This document shows positions 35,027-43,561 of a stretch of 64,000 bases of DNA, one piece after another. The stretch comes from Nitratidesulfovibrio sp. SRB-5. GTDB lineage: Bacteria; Desulfobacterota; Desulfovibrionia; Desulfovibrionales; Desulfovibrionaceae. The stretch is taken from NCBI RefSeq assembly GCF_019931275.1, contig NZ_JAIOTY010000002.1:764131-828130 (forward strand), given 5' to 3'. Position 1 is the stretch's first letter. The number at the start of each line of letters is the position of its first letter. The translations under genes and the position numbers were made by a program. The notes beneath the pieces were generated by a model. The model was not told where the DNA came from. It worked only from the letters and a program-made list of their open reading frames with translations, and made no database searches.

Positions 35027-35809
35027 CTAGGTGTGCGGGGGACGCATCTCCCAGATGTATACAGTAACACGTTCGGCCTGCCGGTACAGCGCGTCCACCT
35101 GCATGGTGCGGGCGCAACGCGTGGCCCAGCCACGGGCTTCCAAGGTTTCGCGGAAGGTAGCGTACACGTTTCTGCCCGGTTCCGCCACCCAGGCCACCCC
35201 GTCGCGTGCCACGGAATAGTCCAGAAAGTCGCTGACGGGTGTTACGAACCGGCGCTCGTACATGATGTCGCCCGCCCAGACCATGTCCAGCGAGCGGGCG
35301 GCCACGGCGGGCATGCGCCAGTCCATCGCAGTCCACAGGGGCTGCGCCACGCCGTTGCGCGCGGCGTTCAGCCGCGCAAAGCGCAGGGCCTCTTCCTCGT
35401 AGTCCATGCCGATGACCTGGGCGCCCAGCCACTGCCCGATGATGGCCGTAAGCCCCAGCCCGCACCCCAGGTCCAGGCAACGGCGGCCTTGCAGCGCGGC
35501 GCGGTTTTCGGCCAGCCATTCCGCCAGGCCAAGGCTGGCGGGCCACAGCTCGGTCCAGTAGGGCAGCCGCTCGTCGTCCACGAAGGCGGCGCGGGCCGCG
35601 CCCGCCGTGCCGGTGGTATCCGTAACGGGGTTGGGACCATCGCAGGCGGCCAGTTCTTCCCACAGCGATTCGAGGTCGGCGTGGCGCTCCAGGGTCCAGG
35701 CGCGGCCACAGGCATGCACCTCGACCACGGGTGCGTAGGTGTCGGGGCGGCAGGGGGTGGGCGCGGATCCGGACGAAGCGCCGGACGAGGAAGATGGCGG
35801 GGTGGACAT
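35027..35809 (-). CDS. Class I SAM-dependent methyltransferase (ETFB/nicotinamide N-methyltransferase-like)
   Basis: 260 residues. The SAM-binding motif I is GRRCLDLGCGLGLTAIIG, followed by VIGMDYEEEALRFARLNAARNG (motif II) and DMVWAGDIMYERR. The PYWTELWPASLGLAEWL segment before motif I is typical of the small-protein lysine methyltransferase group (METTL20/ETFB-KMT, NNMT-like), so a protein substrate is possible. The first 25 residues are Ser/Pro-rich and disordered. A family A element follows its stop. It is divergent from bioY across a 385-base gap occupied by a large palindrome. Confidence 0.75.
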   Translation of the reverse strand: MSTPPSSSSGASSGSAPTPCRPDTYAPVVEVHACGRAWTLERHADLESLWEELAACDGPNPVTDTTGTAGAARAAFVDDERLPYWTELWPASLGLAEWLAENRAALQGRRCLDLGCGLGLTAIIGQWLGAQVIGMDYEEEALRFARLNAARNGVAQPLWTAMDWRMPAVAARSLDMVWAGDIMYERRFVTPVSDFLDYSVARDGVAWVAEPGRNVYATFRETLEARGWATRCARTMQVDALYRQAERVTVYIWEMRPPHT

Positions 35810-35850
35810 GGGTGTTTCGGATAGCAGGGTAGCCTGCCCCCGTCCAGCGG

Positions 35851-35980
35851 CGGTATGGAGCGCGGAGGGGTGTGATGCTGCGTCAGGCTGCGCCGTCCGC
35901 TTCCGTCGTGTACCAAAGAGTACACTCCGGTCGCGGCCAGCGAGCCTTCCTTGCCTGACGCCCCTCCGCGCTCCATACCG
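35851..35980. repeat. Family A-like 130-bp palindrome between divergent genes
   Basis: The 20-bp perfect arms lie at 35851-35870 and 35961-35980 (CGGTATGGAGCGCGGAGGGG and its complement). Next come CGTCAGGC (35881-35888) facing GCCTGACG (35953-35960), and the apical hairpin GTGTAC-CAAAGA-GTACAC (35908-35925). The core and nested design match the other family A copies. It sits between the methyltransferase start and bioY, so it cannot be a simple terminator. Confidence 0.75.
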
Positions 35981-36194
35981 TCAGTGCGCGGGCGTCGGGG
36001 CGGGGGAAAGCTGAAAGACAGGCATGCGATGCATACATGTTGTTGGCTGGGGCAGGGACAGGGATGCGCATGGTCGGTGTGGACGCACGATCACTGCCGC
36101 TTCGCCTCTGCGCCCCTCGTTGACCGGCGCGGGCCGTGGCCCTATGTTGCGGGCGCACACCACAACCCCGCGCGGACGCGCGGACGGGAGACAC

Positions 36195-36773
36195 ATGCAC
36201 GACGCCCCGCTGGCGGGCCTGCACCGCCTTGTCTGGACGGCCCTGATGGCCGCGCTCATTGCCGTGGGGGCCATGGTCATGCTGCCCGTGGGGCCGGTGC
36301 CGGTGACCTTGCAGACCCTGTTCGTGGCGCTGGCCGGGCTGGTGCTTGGCTCGGCGCGCGGGGCCGGGGCCATGTTGCTGTACGTGCTGGCCGGGGTGAT
36401 GGGACTGCCGGTGTTTTCCGGCGGCAAGGCCGGGTTCGCTCATCTGCTGGGCCCCACCGGGGGCTACCTGTTCGGGTTCGCCTGCATGGCCTGCATCGCC
36501 GGGCTCGGCGGGCTGAGGGGATTGCGGGGACGTGAAGCGCGGGATGCCTCCATCGGCCTGCCCCGTGTCGCGCTGGCCCTGTGCTGCTGCCTTGCCGGGC
36601 TGGCCGTGGCCTATCTGGCGGGCGCGGCCCGGCTGATGCAGGTGCTGGATATCGACGTGGCGCGTGCCGTGGCCGTGGGTGTGCTGCCCTTTCTGCCCGG
36701 CGACGTGGTGAAGGTCGTACTGGCCGTGGCTGCATGGCGGTTTCTGGCCGTGCGAAGGCTGTTGCCCCGATGA
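36195..36773 (+). CDS. bioY: Biotin transporter substrate-binding subunit BioY
   Basis: BioY is the S component of the ECF-type biotin importer. The 192-residue membrane protein shows the family pattern: MAALIAVGAMVMLPVGPVPVTLQTLFVALAGLVLG, then LLYVLAGVMGLPVFSGGKAGFAHLLGPTGGYLFGF, and the C-terminal FLPGDVVKVVLAVA. Start ATG 36195 has GGGAG upstream. Its stop overlaps the start of an ABC ATPase gene (ATGA), as in bioMNY operons, but no T-component gene (bioN) follows. BioY can act alone or borrow a T component encoded elsewhere. Confidence 0.93.
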   Translation: MHDAPLAGLHRLVWTALMAALIAVGAMVMLPVGPVPVTLQTLFVALAGLVLGSARGAGAMLLYVLAGVMGLPVFSGGKAGFAHLLGPTGGYLFGFACMACIAGLGGLRGLRGREARDASIGLPRVALALCCCLAGLAVAYLAGAARLMQVLDIDVARAVAVGVLPFLPGDVVKVVLAVAAWRFLAVRRLLPR

Positions 36774-37525
36774 TCGTCGCCAAGGGCTTGCGCTACATTC
36801 ATCCCGGCACCCCGGCGGGAACAGCCCCCGCCCTGGACGGGGCGGAGTTTTCCGTGCCGCCCGGCGCGCTGCTGTGCCTGTGCGGGGTCAACGGCAGCGG
36901 CAAGTCCACCCTGCTGCAACTGCTGGCCGGGCTGCTGCGGGCCGAAGGCGGCACGCTGGACGTGGCCGGGCACCACTGCCCCGGAGCGGAAGCGGCGCTG
37001 CGCCGCCATGCCGCGCTGGTGTTGCAGGATGCGGACATGCAGATGCTGGGGGCCACGGTGGCGGAAGATTTGCTGCTTACCGCGCCGCCCGCCCACACCC
37101 CGCAAGGCGCGGCCGCCCTGGCCGCCGCGCGCGAGGCGGCGGGCCGGTTCGGCCTTGCCGCGCACTGGGACAGCCCGGTGCACACCCTGTCCTACGGGCA
37201 GAAGCGCAAGCTGTGCCTGGCTGCCGCGCTGCTTGCCGCACCGGGTCTGCTGCTGCTGGACGAGCCGTTCAGCGGGCTGGACCACCCGGCGGCGCTGGAA
37301 TTGCGCGACATCCTGGCCCGCAACCGGGCCTCCGGGCTGACCCAGGTTGTCTCGGTGCACGAACTGGAGCCGGTGGTGGACATGGCCGACCTGATGCTGG
37401 TGCTGGACGGGGGGCGGCAGGCGCTGTTCGGCCCGCCCGCCACCGTGCTGGACCGGGTGCGCGCCCATGGCATCCGTCCGCCCTGTTCATGGGCGGCGCG
37501 GCGCGAGATCGTTTCCTACGAATAG
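36770..37525 (+). CDS. ECF-type ABC ATPase (BioM/EcfA-like)
   Basis: This 251-residue ATPase is translationally coupled to bioY. Walker A is GVNGSGKST, Walker B LLLLDEPFSGLD, and the switch histidine lies in VSVHELEPV. The signature motif reads LSYGQKRK in place of LSGGQ, a substitution typical of the EcfA/CbiO group. It presumably energises biotin uptake with BioY. A terminator follows directly and no bioN is present, so the membrane coupling subunit must come from another locus or be dispensable. Confidence 0.85.
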   Translation: MIVAKGLRYIHPGTPAGTAPALDGAEFSVPPGALLCLCGVNGSGKSTLLQLLAGLLRAEGGTLDVAGHHCPGAEAALRRHAALVLQDADMQMLGATVAEDLLLTAPPAHTPQGAAALAAAREAAGRFGLAAHWDSPVHTLSYGQKRKLCLAAALLAAPGLLLLDEPFSGLDHPAALELRDILARNRASGLTQVVSVHELEPVVDMADLMLVLDGGRQALFGPPATVLDRVRAHGIRPPCSWAARREIVSYE

Positions 37526-37589
37526 GAGAGGAAGGGCGAAGCCCCGGCGGCCGTTTCTTTCCGTGAAATCGCAAGCGACCACGAATCAC

Positions 37590-37625
37590 GCGGGGCGCGA
37601 AGGTATCCCCTTCGCGCCCCGCTTT
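37590..37625 (+). terminator. Rho-independent terminator of the bioY operon
   Basis: A perfect 14-bp stem GCGGGGCGCGAAGG / CCTTCGCGCCCCGC followed by TTT, 65 bases after the ATPase stop and before the convergent EamA gene. Confidence 0.75.
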
Positions 37626-37649
37626 CGCATCAAAAGGACGAAACAGAGG

Positions 37650-38726
37650 CTACCGGCTGCGTCCGGTGCCCAGGGCCACGCCCACCATGACCACGCCAGC
37701 GGCCAGCATCTGGGTGGCGTTCAGGGTTTCGCCCAGCCACAGCCAGCCGAACCCCACGGCGGCCACGGGCACCAGATTGATGAACGCCCCCACGCTGCTG
37801 GCGGGCAGATGGCTGGTGGCCCAGTTGAACAGGCCGAAGGCGCCCAGCGACGAACCCGCGCCCAGATAGATTACCGCCAGCACCACGTCGGCGGGCCATT
37901 GCCCGGCACCGGCCAGCACCGCGTACGCCCCCGGCGCGAAGAACAGCGCCCCGGCCAGGGTCTGCAAGGCCGTCAGGGTCCACGGGTTCCAGCGAAAGCC
38001 GCCGCGCCCCCCATGACCCCCATGACCCCCATGAGCGGACAGCCTGCGCACCAGCACCATGTTGCCCGCCGCGCAGACCATGGCCAGAAGTTCCAGGATG
38101 TTGCCCAGCAGCGGATCGGGCGCGGACTCGGTGCCTGCGCCGCCGGACAGGGTCAGCCAGGCCACCCCCGTGCACGAGAACGCCACCCCCACCCACAGCC
38201 GGGGCGAAGGCCGTTCGCCCAGGAACAGCCACGCGCCCGCGCCCACCAGCAGCGGCACCGAGGCGGAAATGACCCCCGCCTGCGAGGCAGTTGTAAGCTG
38301 CATGGCATTGGATTCACACAAAAAATACAGGCAGGGCTGCAACAGTACCGTGGGCACGAGCAGCAGCTTGTGCCACCGGGGCACGCCGCTCCAGAAGCCG
38401 CGCCGCACCGGCGTGCCGGATGGGGCCGCCGCCACGGTGCGGGAGGGGAACAGCCGGGTGGTGAAGGGGGCCAGCAGCGCCATGGCCACCATCATGCGCG
38501 CCCACATCAGCGGCATGGGGCCAAGGGCTTGCACGGCCACCTTCATGGCCGGGAAGGACAGGCCCCACAGGATCACCGCGCCCAGGGCCGCCAGTGCGGG
38601 CAGCAGCAGCGAGGCCCGGGCAGGGGCATGGCCGGAAAGGTCGGGGGCGTGGGCGGAAGGGGGCACGGTGTCGGCGGCGTCTGTGATGGCGGCGGCATCG
38701 GGCGCACAGGGTGCGGAATCGGACAT
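37650..38726 (-). CDS. EamA (DMT superfamily) transporter
   Basis: 358 residues with ten predicted helices in two EamA repeats: LGAVILWGLSFPAMKVAVQALGPMPLMWARMMVA and, in the second half, LGAGSSLGAFGLFNWATSHLPASSVGAFINLVPVAAVGFGWLWLGETL. It is an inner-membrane exporter of amino acids or other metabolites; substrate unknown. An N-terminal 35-residue Ala/Pro-rich tail precedes the first helix. The central loop contains a GHGGHGGRGG insert encoded by a 9-bp repeat. The AraC-type regulator upstream on the same strand could control it. Confidence 0.85.
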   Translation of the reverse strand: MSDSAPCAPDAAAITDAADTVPPSAHAPDLSGHAPARASLLLPALAALGAVILWGLSFPAMKVAVQALGPMPLMWARMMVAMALLAPFTTRLFPSRTVAAAPSGTPVRRGFWSGVPRWHKLLLVPTVLLQPCLYFLCESNAMQLTTASQAGVISASVPLLVGAGAWLFLGERPSPRLWVGVAFSCTGVAWLTLSGGAGTESAPDPLLGNILELLAMVCAAGNMVLVRRLSAHGGHGGHGGRGGFRWNPWTLTALQTLAGALFFAPGAYAVLAGAGQWPADVVLAVIYLGAGSSLGAFGLFNWATSHLPASSVGAFINLVPVAAVGFGWLWLGETLNATQMLAAGVVMVGVALGTGRSR

Positions 38727-38930
38727 GGAGGGCGTCTCCGTGAGTTATGGTGTGCGCCGGGTGTATCGCGTTGCAAGGCTGTGCGTCTTGCACGGAGTTT
38801 TTGCACGAAATTGCGGTTGGGGTGGGCGGTAGGGCTGGCGGGGATGGGGACCGCATGCCGTCCGGCGGCGGGAGTGGATGCAGAGGGCGGTGACGGATGA
38901 GCGGGAGCGCCCGGTGCGCGCGCGGTCCGG

Positions 38931-39028
38931 GGCATTCGGTCCGGGGCATTCGATCCGGGACATTCGGTCTGGGGCATTCGGTCTGGGGCATTCGGTCTGG
39001 GGCATTCGGTCTGGGGCATTCGATCCGG
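38931..39028. repeat. 14-bp tandem repeat between the AraC-type and EamA genes
   Basis: Seven consecutive units of GGCATTCGGTCTGG (variants GGCATTCGATCCGG) run from 38931 to 39028 and end 27 bases after the AraC stop on the minus strand. The 329-base gap 38727-39055 contains nothing else I recognise. Confidence 0.85.
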
Positions 39029-39055
39029 AGGCGGTGGAACCGGTGGCAGGGCGCC

Positions 39056-39892
39056 TCAGCGCGACAGGTACTGCCCCGGCGTGGCCCCCACGTAGCGGCG
39101 AAAGGTGTTGGCGAAGTGGCTCTGGTCCACGAAGCCGGTCTCCTGCGCGGCGTCGGCCATGGCCCAGCCCCGGCGCAGCAGCAGCTTTGCGCGGTCAACG
39201 CGCAGTTGGGTGTGGTAGGCATGCGGGGTCATGCCCGTGGCGTCGCGGAACACCCGCAGCATGTGGAACCGGCTGAGGCCGGTGGCCTCGGCAAGGTCTT
39301 CCAGCGAGACCTTGTGCGCCAGCCGTTCGGCAAGGTAGGCGCGCACCCGGCGCACGGCGGTGTTGCCGTCGCGGGTGGTCACGGCTTCGGGCCGCACCCC
39401 GCCGTGGCGGGCCAGCACCAGCGAGAAGGCGCCCACCATGGCCGACTGGCGGGCCAGCAGTTCCACGCCTTCGGCCACCAGGTCGCAGAGGCGCAGAAAG
39501 GCGCGCAGCACGTCGGCGTCGGGCACGATGAGCTTGCGGAAGTCGGGCGGGCCCGCATCGCGTCCGCCCAGTTCCACGGCCACGCGGTGCAGCCAGTGCG
39601 GGTCTGCGTAGAACATGCGGTAGGTGGCGGGCACGCCGCGTTCCGGTTCGCCGCTGTGCACCTCGCCGGGGTTGAACAGGCAGACCTGCCCGCCCACCAC
39701 CACGGAGTTGCGCCGGGAGCGGCCATGGCAGTAGTTGGCCCCTTCCTCCATCAGGCCCACGGCGTACTGGTCGTGGGAGTGCTTGGGGAAGGTGTGCGCA
39801 CTGCGGAGCACCCGGTTGGTTTCCAGACCGTCCAGGTCGTCGCTGCGCCAGTAACGCACGTTTTCGAGGGGCTGTCGCATGCCGTGGTCCAT
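39056..39892 (-). CDS. AraC-family transcriptional regulator
   Basis: 278 residues. The N-terminal cupin-like sensing domain (TFPKHSHDQYAVGLMEEGANYCHGR ... VCLFNPGEVHSGEP) is followed by the double helix-turn-helix: VSLEDLAEATGLSRFHMLRVFRDATGMTPHAYHTQLRVDRAKLLLRRG and DAAQETGFVDQSHFANTFRRYVGATPGQYL. Members of this subgroup often control an adjacent amino-acid exporter (LysE or EamA type); the co-oriented EamA gene downstream fits. No strong ribosome-binding site precedes ATG 39892; ATG 39880 is an alternative. Confidence 0.85.
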   Translation of the reverse strand: MDHGMRQPLENVRYWRSDDLDGLETNRVLRSAHTFPKHSHDQYAVGLMEEGANYCHGRSRRNSVVVGGQVCLFNPGEVHSGEPERGVPATYRMFYADPHWLHRVAVELGGRDAGPPDFRKLIVPDADVLRAFLRLCDLVAEGVELLARQSAMVGAFSLVLARHGGVRPEAVTTRDGNTAVRRVRAYLAERLAHKVSLEDLAEATGLSRFHMLRVFRDATGMTPHAYHTQLRVDRAKLLLRRGWAMADAAQETGFVDQSHFANTFRRYVGATPGQYLSR

Positions 39893-40167
39893 GGTCGTGC
39901 GGGGTGTTTGGTGGTGTGTGGGCGGCTTGGTGGGGAGGTGCGGGTGAGAAAGGGGGAACCGTGCCTGTAGGCGGAGTCTGCCGGGGTTCGCCAGTGGGGT
40001 ATTGCAGGAAATTGCGGTTGGGGTGGGGGAGCGTGGGGCCGCGGACACGCTGCATCGGGCTTCGCCGGCATTCGGCTTTATGCTTGAGTTGAAATGCTTT
40101 TTTCCGTTTATCCCGCGACGGTCTTCCGTCGCGGGGGCGTGTGCGGGCACAATGCAAAGAATTACGA

Positions 40168-40269
40168 GTTTTGCCAGCCGGACAAGGCGGCACGGCTTTT
40201 TTGAGCGGAGCGTACTTCTGTAAGTGAGCATCAAAAAAGCCGGGCCAACGCCGTCCGGCGGCAAAAGAC
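40168..40269. repeat. Family A cruciform element, copy 6
   Basis: The outer arms are GTTTTGCC-GCCGGAC (40168-40183) and GTCCGGC-GGCAAAA (40253-40266). The inner arms CGGCTTTTTTGA and TCAAAAAAGCCG are perfectly complementary, and the apex is TAC-TTCT-GTA (40213-40222). The side segments GAGCGGAGC and GTGAGCATC match, in reverse complement, those of the copy at 9525-9609. It lies in the 435-base gap 39893-40327, downstream of the alcohol dehydrogenase gene; the rest of the gap shows no gene. Confidence 0.72.
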
Positions 40270-40327
40270 GGATTCTGCCAGCAGTGTGCCCGCGCTTACG
40301 GAAGCCTGCCTCGGTCCTCCGCTCCCC

Positions 40328-41509
40328 TTACCGGTACGCCTTCTCGAAGATCGCGATCACCGCATCCTCGCGCAGGTCCACCGGGGTGACGGCGAACAGG
40401 CCCCCCATGGTTTCGCGGGCATTGCGGGCCAGGGCGGGTATCTCCTCGCGGGTCACCCCGTAGTCGGACATCTTCAGGCCATCCAGCCCCACGGCGGCGA
40501 TGAGCTTGCGCAGCGCCGTGACAAGGGCCAGCCCCTGTTCGCGCAGTTCCATGCCCTCGATGTCCTCGCCCATGGTCACGGCAAGGTCGGCGCAGCGCTT
40601 GGGCTGGAAGCGGGCCATCACCTCGAAGTAGGGCAGGGACAGCATGACCAGCCCGGCGCCGTGCGGCAGGGCCGGGTGGTGGGCCGACAGGGCGTGCTCC
40701 AGCGAGTGGTGCGAGATGCACGACGACAGCGACTCGCACAGCCCCGCCGCCGTGGACGCCCACGCCAGCATGGTGCGCACCTGCACCGAGTTGCCGTCCT
40801 TCACCGCCTGCGGCAGGAACTGGGAAATCAGGCTGACCGCCTCCAGCGCCAGCAGGTCGCTGGAGGGCTGGCGCGCCGTGGAAAGGTACGCCTCCGCCGC
40901 GTGGAAGAAGGCGTCCATGCCGGTCATGGCGGTCACCGCCGGGGGCACGCTGACCATCAGCATGGGGTCCACAATGGACAGCGCCGGGTAGGTGGAATCG
41001 TCGCCCCAGCCGATCTTTTCGTTGGTGTCCTCGCGGGTGATCACCGTCCACGGGTCGGCCTCGGTGCCGGTGCCCGCCGTGGTGGGAATGGCCACCACCG
41101 GCAGGGCCGGGCGCTCTGGCCGCTTGCGCCCGCCGGTGCCGCTCTGGATGTAGTCCCAGTACGAGCCGGGGTTGGCGGCGGCCAGGGCGATGGATTTGGC
41201 GGAATCTATGGTGCTGCCCCCGCCAAGGCCCAGCACGAAGTCGCAGCCTTCGGCGCGGGCCAGCGCCGCGCCCTCGTCCACGTGGGTCAGCACGGGGTTG
41301 GGCTGGATCTTGTCGAAGATCACCGTGGCGCAGCCGTTCTGCGCCAGCAGGGCCAGCACCTTGTCCAGATGCCCGGTGCGCCGCATGGAGCCGCCCGCGC
41401 TGATCACCACCAGCGCCTTGCGGCCCGGCAGGCGGGTGCGGCCAAGCTCGGCCAGCCTGCCCGCGCCGAAGATGATGCGGGTGGGCATGTGGAAGGTGAA
41501 GTCGAGCAT
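40328..41509 (-). CDS. Iron-containing alcohol dehydrogenase
   Basis: 393 residues of the group III (Fe) alcohol dehydrogenase family, which oxidise alcohols or reduce aldehydes with NAD(P). The nucleotide loop FVLGLGGGSTIDSAKSIAL and PTTAGTGTEAD are clear. Metal ligands are expected at Asp199 and His203 in GMDAFFHAAEAY and in the His-rich stretch 267-283 (HHSLEHALSAHHPALPHG). Sulfate reducers of this kind oxidise ethanol and other alcohols with several such enzymes; the substrate is not deducible. Start ATG 41509 has GGAGATCACC upstream. Confidence 0.92.
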   Translation of the reverse strand: MLDFTFHMPTRIIFGAGRLAELGRTRLPGRKALVVISAGGSMRRTGHLDKVLALLAQNGCATVIFDKIQPNPVLTHVDEGAALARAEGCDFVLGLGGGSTIDSAKSIALAAANPGSYWDYIQSGTGGRKRPERPALPVVAIPTTAGTGTEADPWTVITREDTNEKIGWGDDSTYPALSIVDPMLMVSVPPAVTAMTGMDAFFHAAEAYLSTARQPSSDLLALEAVSLISQFLPQAVKDGNSVQVRTMLAWASTAAGLCESLSSCISHHSLEHALSAHHPALPHGAGLVMLSLPYFEVMARFQPKRCADLAVTMGEDIEGMELREQGLALVTALRKLIAAVGLDGLKMSDYGVTREEIPALARNARETMGGLFAVTPVDLREDAVIAIFEKAYR

Positions 41510-41565
41510 GGTGATCTCCTTGGGCTGTGCGCGAGGGGCGCGGTGGTGGGGCGGCCTGATTCCGG

Positions 41566-41620
41566 CCGGACGTCAGCGGGACGTCAACCGGACGTCAGCC
41601 GGACGGCAGGCAGATGTCAG
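41566..41620. repeat. 11-bp tandem repeat
   Basis: Five units of CCGGACGTCAG with variants lie upstream of the alcohol dehydrogenase start (minus strand) in the 304-base gap 41510-41813. I see no gene in this gap. Confidence 0.75.
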
Positions 41621-41813
41621 CAAGACTCCGGGCAGGCTCTGGTGGACGCCGGGGTGCCGGGCGACCGTGGCTGGTGACCGGTCTGGCGTCCGGGTGCAGG
41701 CAAGGCAGGCCGAGAGGAAAAACGTCCGCGCGCCGGTCCGGATCGGTACCGCAAGCCTCCTTTCGGGGCGCGGTGACCGGCGCGCGGGATGGATGTGTCG
41801 TCGCGGCGTCCGG

Positions 41814-43298
41814 CTACTTTTCCAGAAACGCCGTGTAGGCAAGGCGCGTGGCGTACAGGTCGGCCACGCTGGACAGTTCGAACGGGCTGTGCATGGACAG
41901 CACCGCCGGGCCGAAGTCGATGATGTCCATGCCGTAGGCGGCAAGGTACATGGCCACGGTGCCGCCGCCCCCGCCGTCCACGCGGCCAAGTTCCGCCATC
42001 TGCCACGGAATCTTGCGCCCGTTCAGCACGCCGCGCAGCCAGCCCACGTATTCCGGGTGGGCGTCGTTGGCCTCGTACTTGCCTCGGTGCCCGGTGAACT
42101 TGCAGAAGCACGGGCCGTGGCCGATGACGGCGGCGTTGAGCTTTTCGTGCAGTTCCTGCCAGTCGGGGTCGATGGCGGCGTGCACGTCGGCGGACAGGGC
42201 GCGGGTGGCCAGCATCACGTCGCTGAAGCGGGCGGCGGGCTGCCACGCGGCGATGAGGTCTTCGATGCAGTATTCGAAGAAGCGCGACTTGGCCCCGGTG
42301 GAGCCTTCCGAGCCGATCTCCTCCTTGTCCCAGAACAGCACGCACTGCGGCTGCTGCGGGTTTTCCGCCGCCAGCAGGGCTTCCAGCGCGGCGAACACGC
42401 AGATGCGGTCGTCCTGCCCGTAGCCGCCGACAAGGGAGCCGTCCAGCCCCACGTAGCGGGCGGGACCGGCGGGCACGGCCTGCAATTCCGCGGAGTACAG
42501 GTCTTCCTCGCGGATGGCGTATTTTTCGTGCAGCAGGGCCAGCATGCGCGCCTTGATCGGATCCTTGACGGGATCCTTGGGGGCGTCCTTCCTGGCGGTG
42601 CTGTCGGAGGCGGTGGCGTTGCCGTTGGCGGCATCAGGGGTAGTGGCGGCTGTTTCGGCAGAAGCTGCGGCATCACCGGCGGCTTCTTCCGTCACCGGCT
42701 TCGGCATGGGGCGGTGCCCCAGCACGATGTTCAGCTTTTCGCCCTCGAAGGCGTCGGCGATGGTCTGCCCGGCCTGCTTCTGGGCCAGGTGGGGCAGCAG
42801 GTCGGCGATGGTGAACACCGGTTCCGCCGGGTCTTCGCCCAGGGTGATGCGCACCGATTCGCCGCTTTCCTTCACCACCACGCCGTGCAGGGCCAGCGGG
42901 CGGGCCAGCCACTGGTACTTGCGGATGCCGCCGTAATAGTGGGTCTTGGCCTGGCCGATGCCCGCCTGTTCCAGCAGCGGGCGCTGCTTCAGGTCCAGCC
43001 GGGGGGTGTCCGCGTGCGCGCCGATGAGCCGCAGGCCCTGCGAAAGCGGGGCGCGGCCCTTGCGGGCGATGAACACGGTCTTGCCCTTGAACACCCGGTA
43101 GACCTTGTCGTGGGCGAAGTTTTCGGTGTAGCCCGCCGCGCGCAACCGCGTGACCACGTAGTCCACGGTTTCGCGTTCGGTCTTGCAGCGGGACAGGAAG
43201 TCCACGTAGCGGTCGGCCAGTTCGCGCATGGCGGCCTGATGCTCGTCGCTGGCGTAGGCTTCCCAGCAACTGGTGGTCTCGAAGTCGAGTTTGTCCAT
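41814..43298 (-). CDS. M18-family aminopeptidase
   Basis: 494 residues. The metallopeptidase motifs are visible: RLIGAHADTPRLDLK near the N-terminal third, VGLDGSLVGGYGQDDRICVFAALEAL, VLFWDKEEIGSEGSTGA and DIIDFGPAVLSMHSPFELSS near the end. M18 enzymes are dinuclear-zinc aminopeptidases that form dodecamers and remove acidic or neutral N-terminal residues. A roughly 45-residue Ala/Thr-rich insertion (TEEAAGDAAASAETAATT) separates two parts of the fold and is likely a surface loop. Start ATG 43298 has AAGGAA upstream. It is divergent from the 43630 gene. Confidence 0.85.
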   Translation of the reverse strand: MDKLDFETTSCWEAYASDEHQAAMRELADRYVDFLSRCKTERETVDYVVTRLRAAGYTENFAHDKVYRVFKGKTVFIARKGRAPLSQGLRLIGAHADTPRLDLKQRPLLEQAGIGQAKTHYYGGIRKYQWLARPLALHGVVVKESGESVRITLGEDPAEPVFTIADLLPHLAQKQAGQTIADAFEGEKLNIVLGHRPMPKPVTEEAAGDAAASAETAATTPDAANGNATASDSTARKDAPKDPVKDPIKARMLALLHEKYAIREEDLYSAELQAVPAGPARYVGLDGSLVGGYGQDDRICVFAALEALLAAENPQQPQCVLFWDKEEIGSEGSTGAKSRFFEYCIEDLIAAWQPAARFSDVMLATRALSADVHAAIDPDWQELHEKLNAAVIGHGPCFCKFTGHRGKYEANDAHPEYVGWLRGVLNGRKIPWQMAELGRVDGGGGGTVAMYLAAYGMDIIDFGPAVLSMHSPFELSSVADLYATRLAYTAFLEK

Positions 43299-43561
43299 GG
43301 GAGTTCCTTGGGGGGATCCTTTCGGGGAAATACCCGTATGTGGCGCGGCGCGGGGCCGCGAAGGTGTCGCGAGTGGCACGGCGTTGGGCAACGCCGCGAA
43401 GGACTAGGTAATATCTCTTGCGGCGGGGGGCAACAGGTGGGGTGGGGGGAAGGGGGATGCCTGTCGGCAGGGGCACCGGGAGACGGGCGGCAAAACAGGC
43501 AAGGAGTGCGCGGCGCACGTGAGGCCGAGCGTACGCGAAAAGCCGGAGGGACGGGGATGTT

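Noticed and set aside
37526-37650. A bioN gene downstream of the BioM-like ATPase gene
   Set aside because: Only 125 bases containing a terminator separate it from the convergent EamA gene.
9525-40269. Family A elements as ordinary rho-independent terminators
   Set aside because: They have conserved cores, lie also between divergent genes (35851), and their T-runs are inside the arms, not after the stem.
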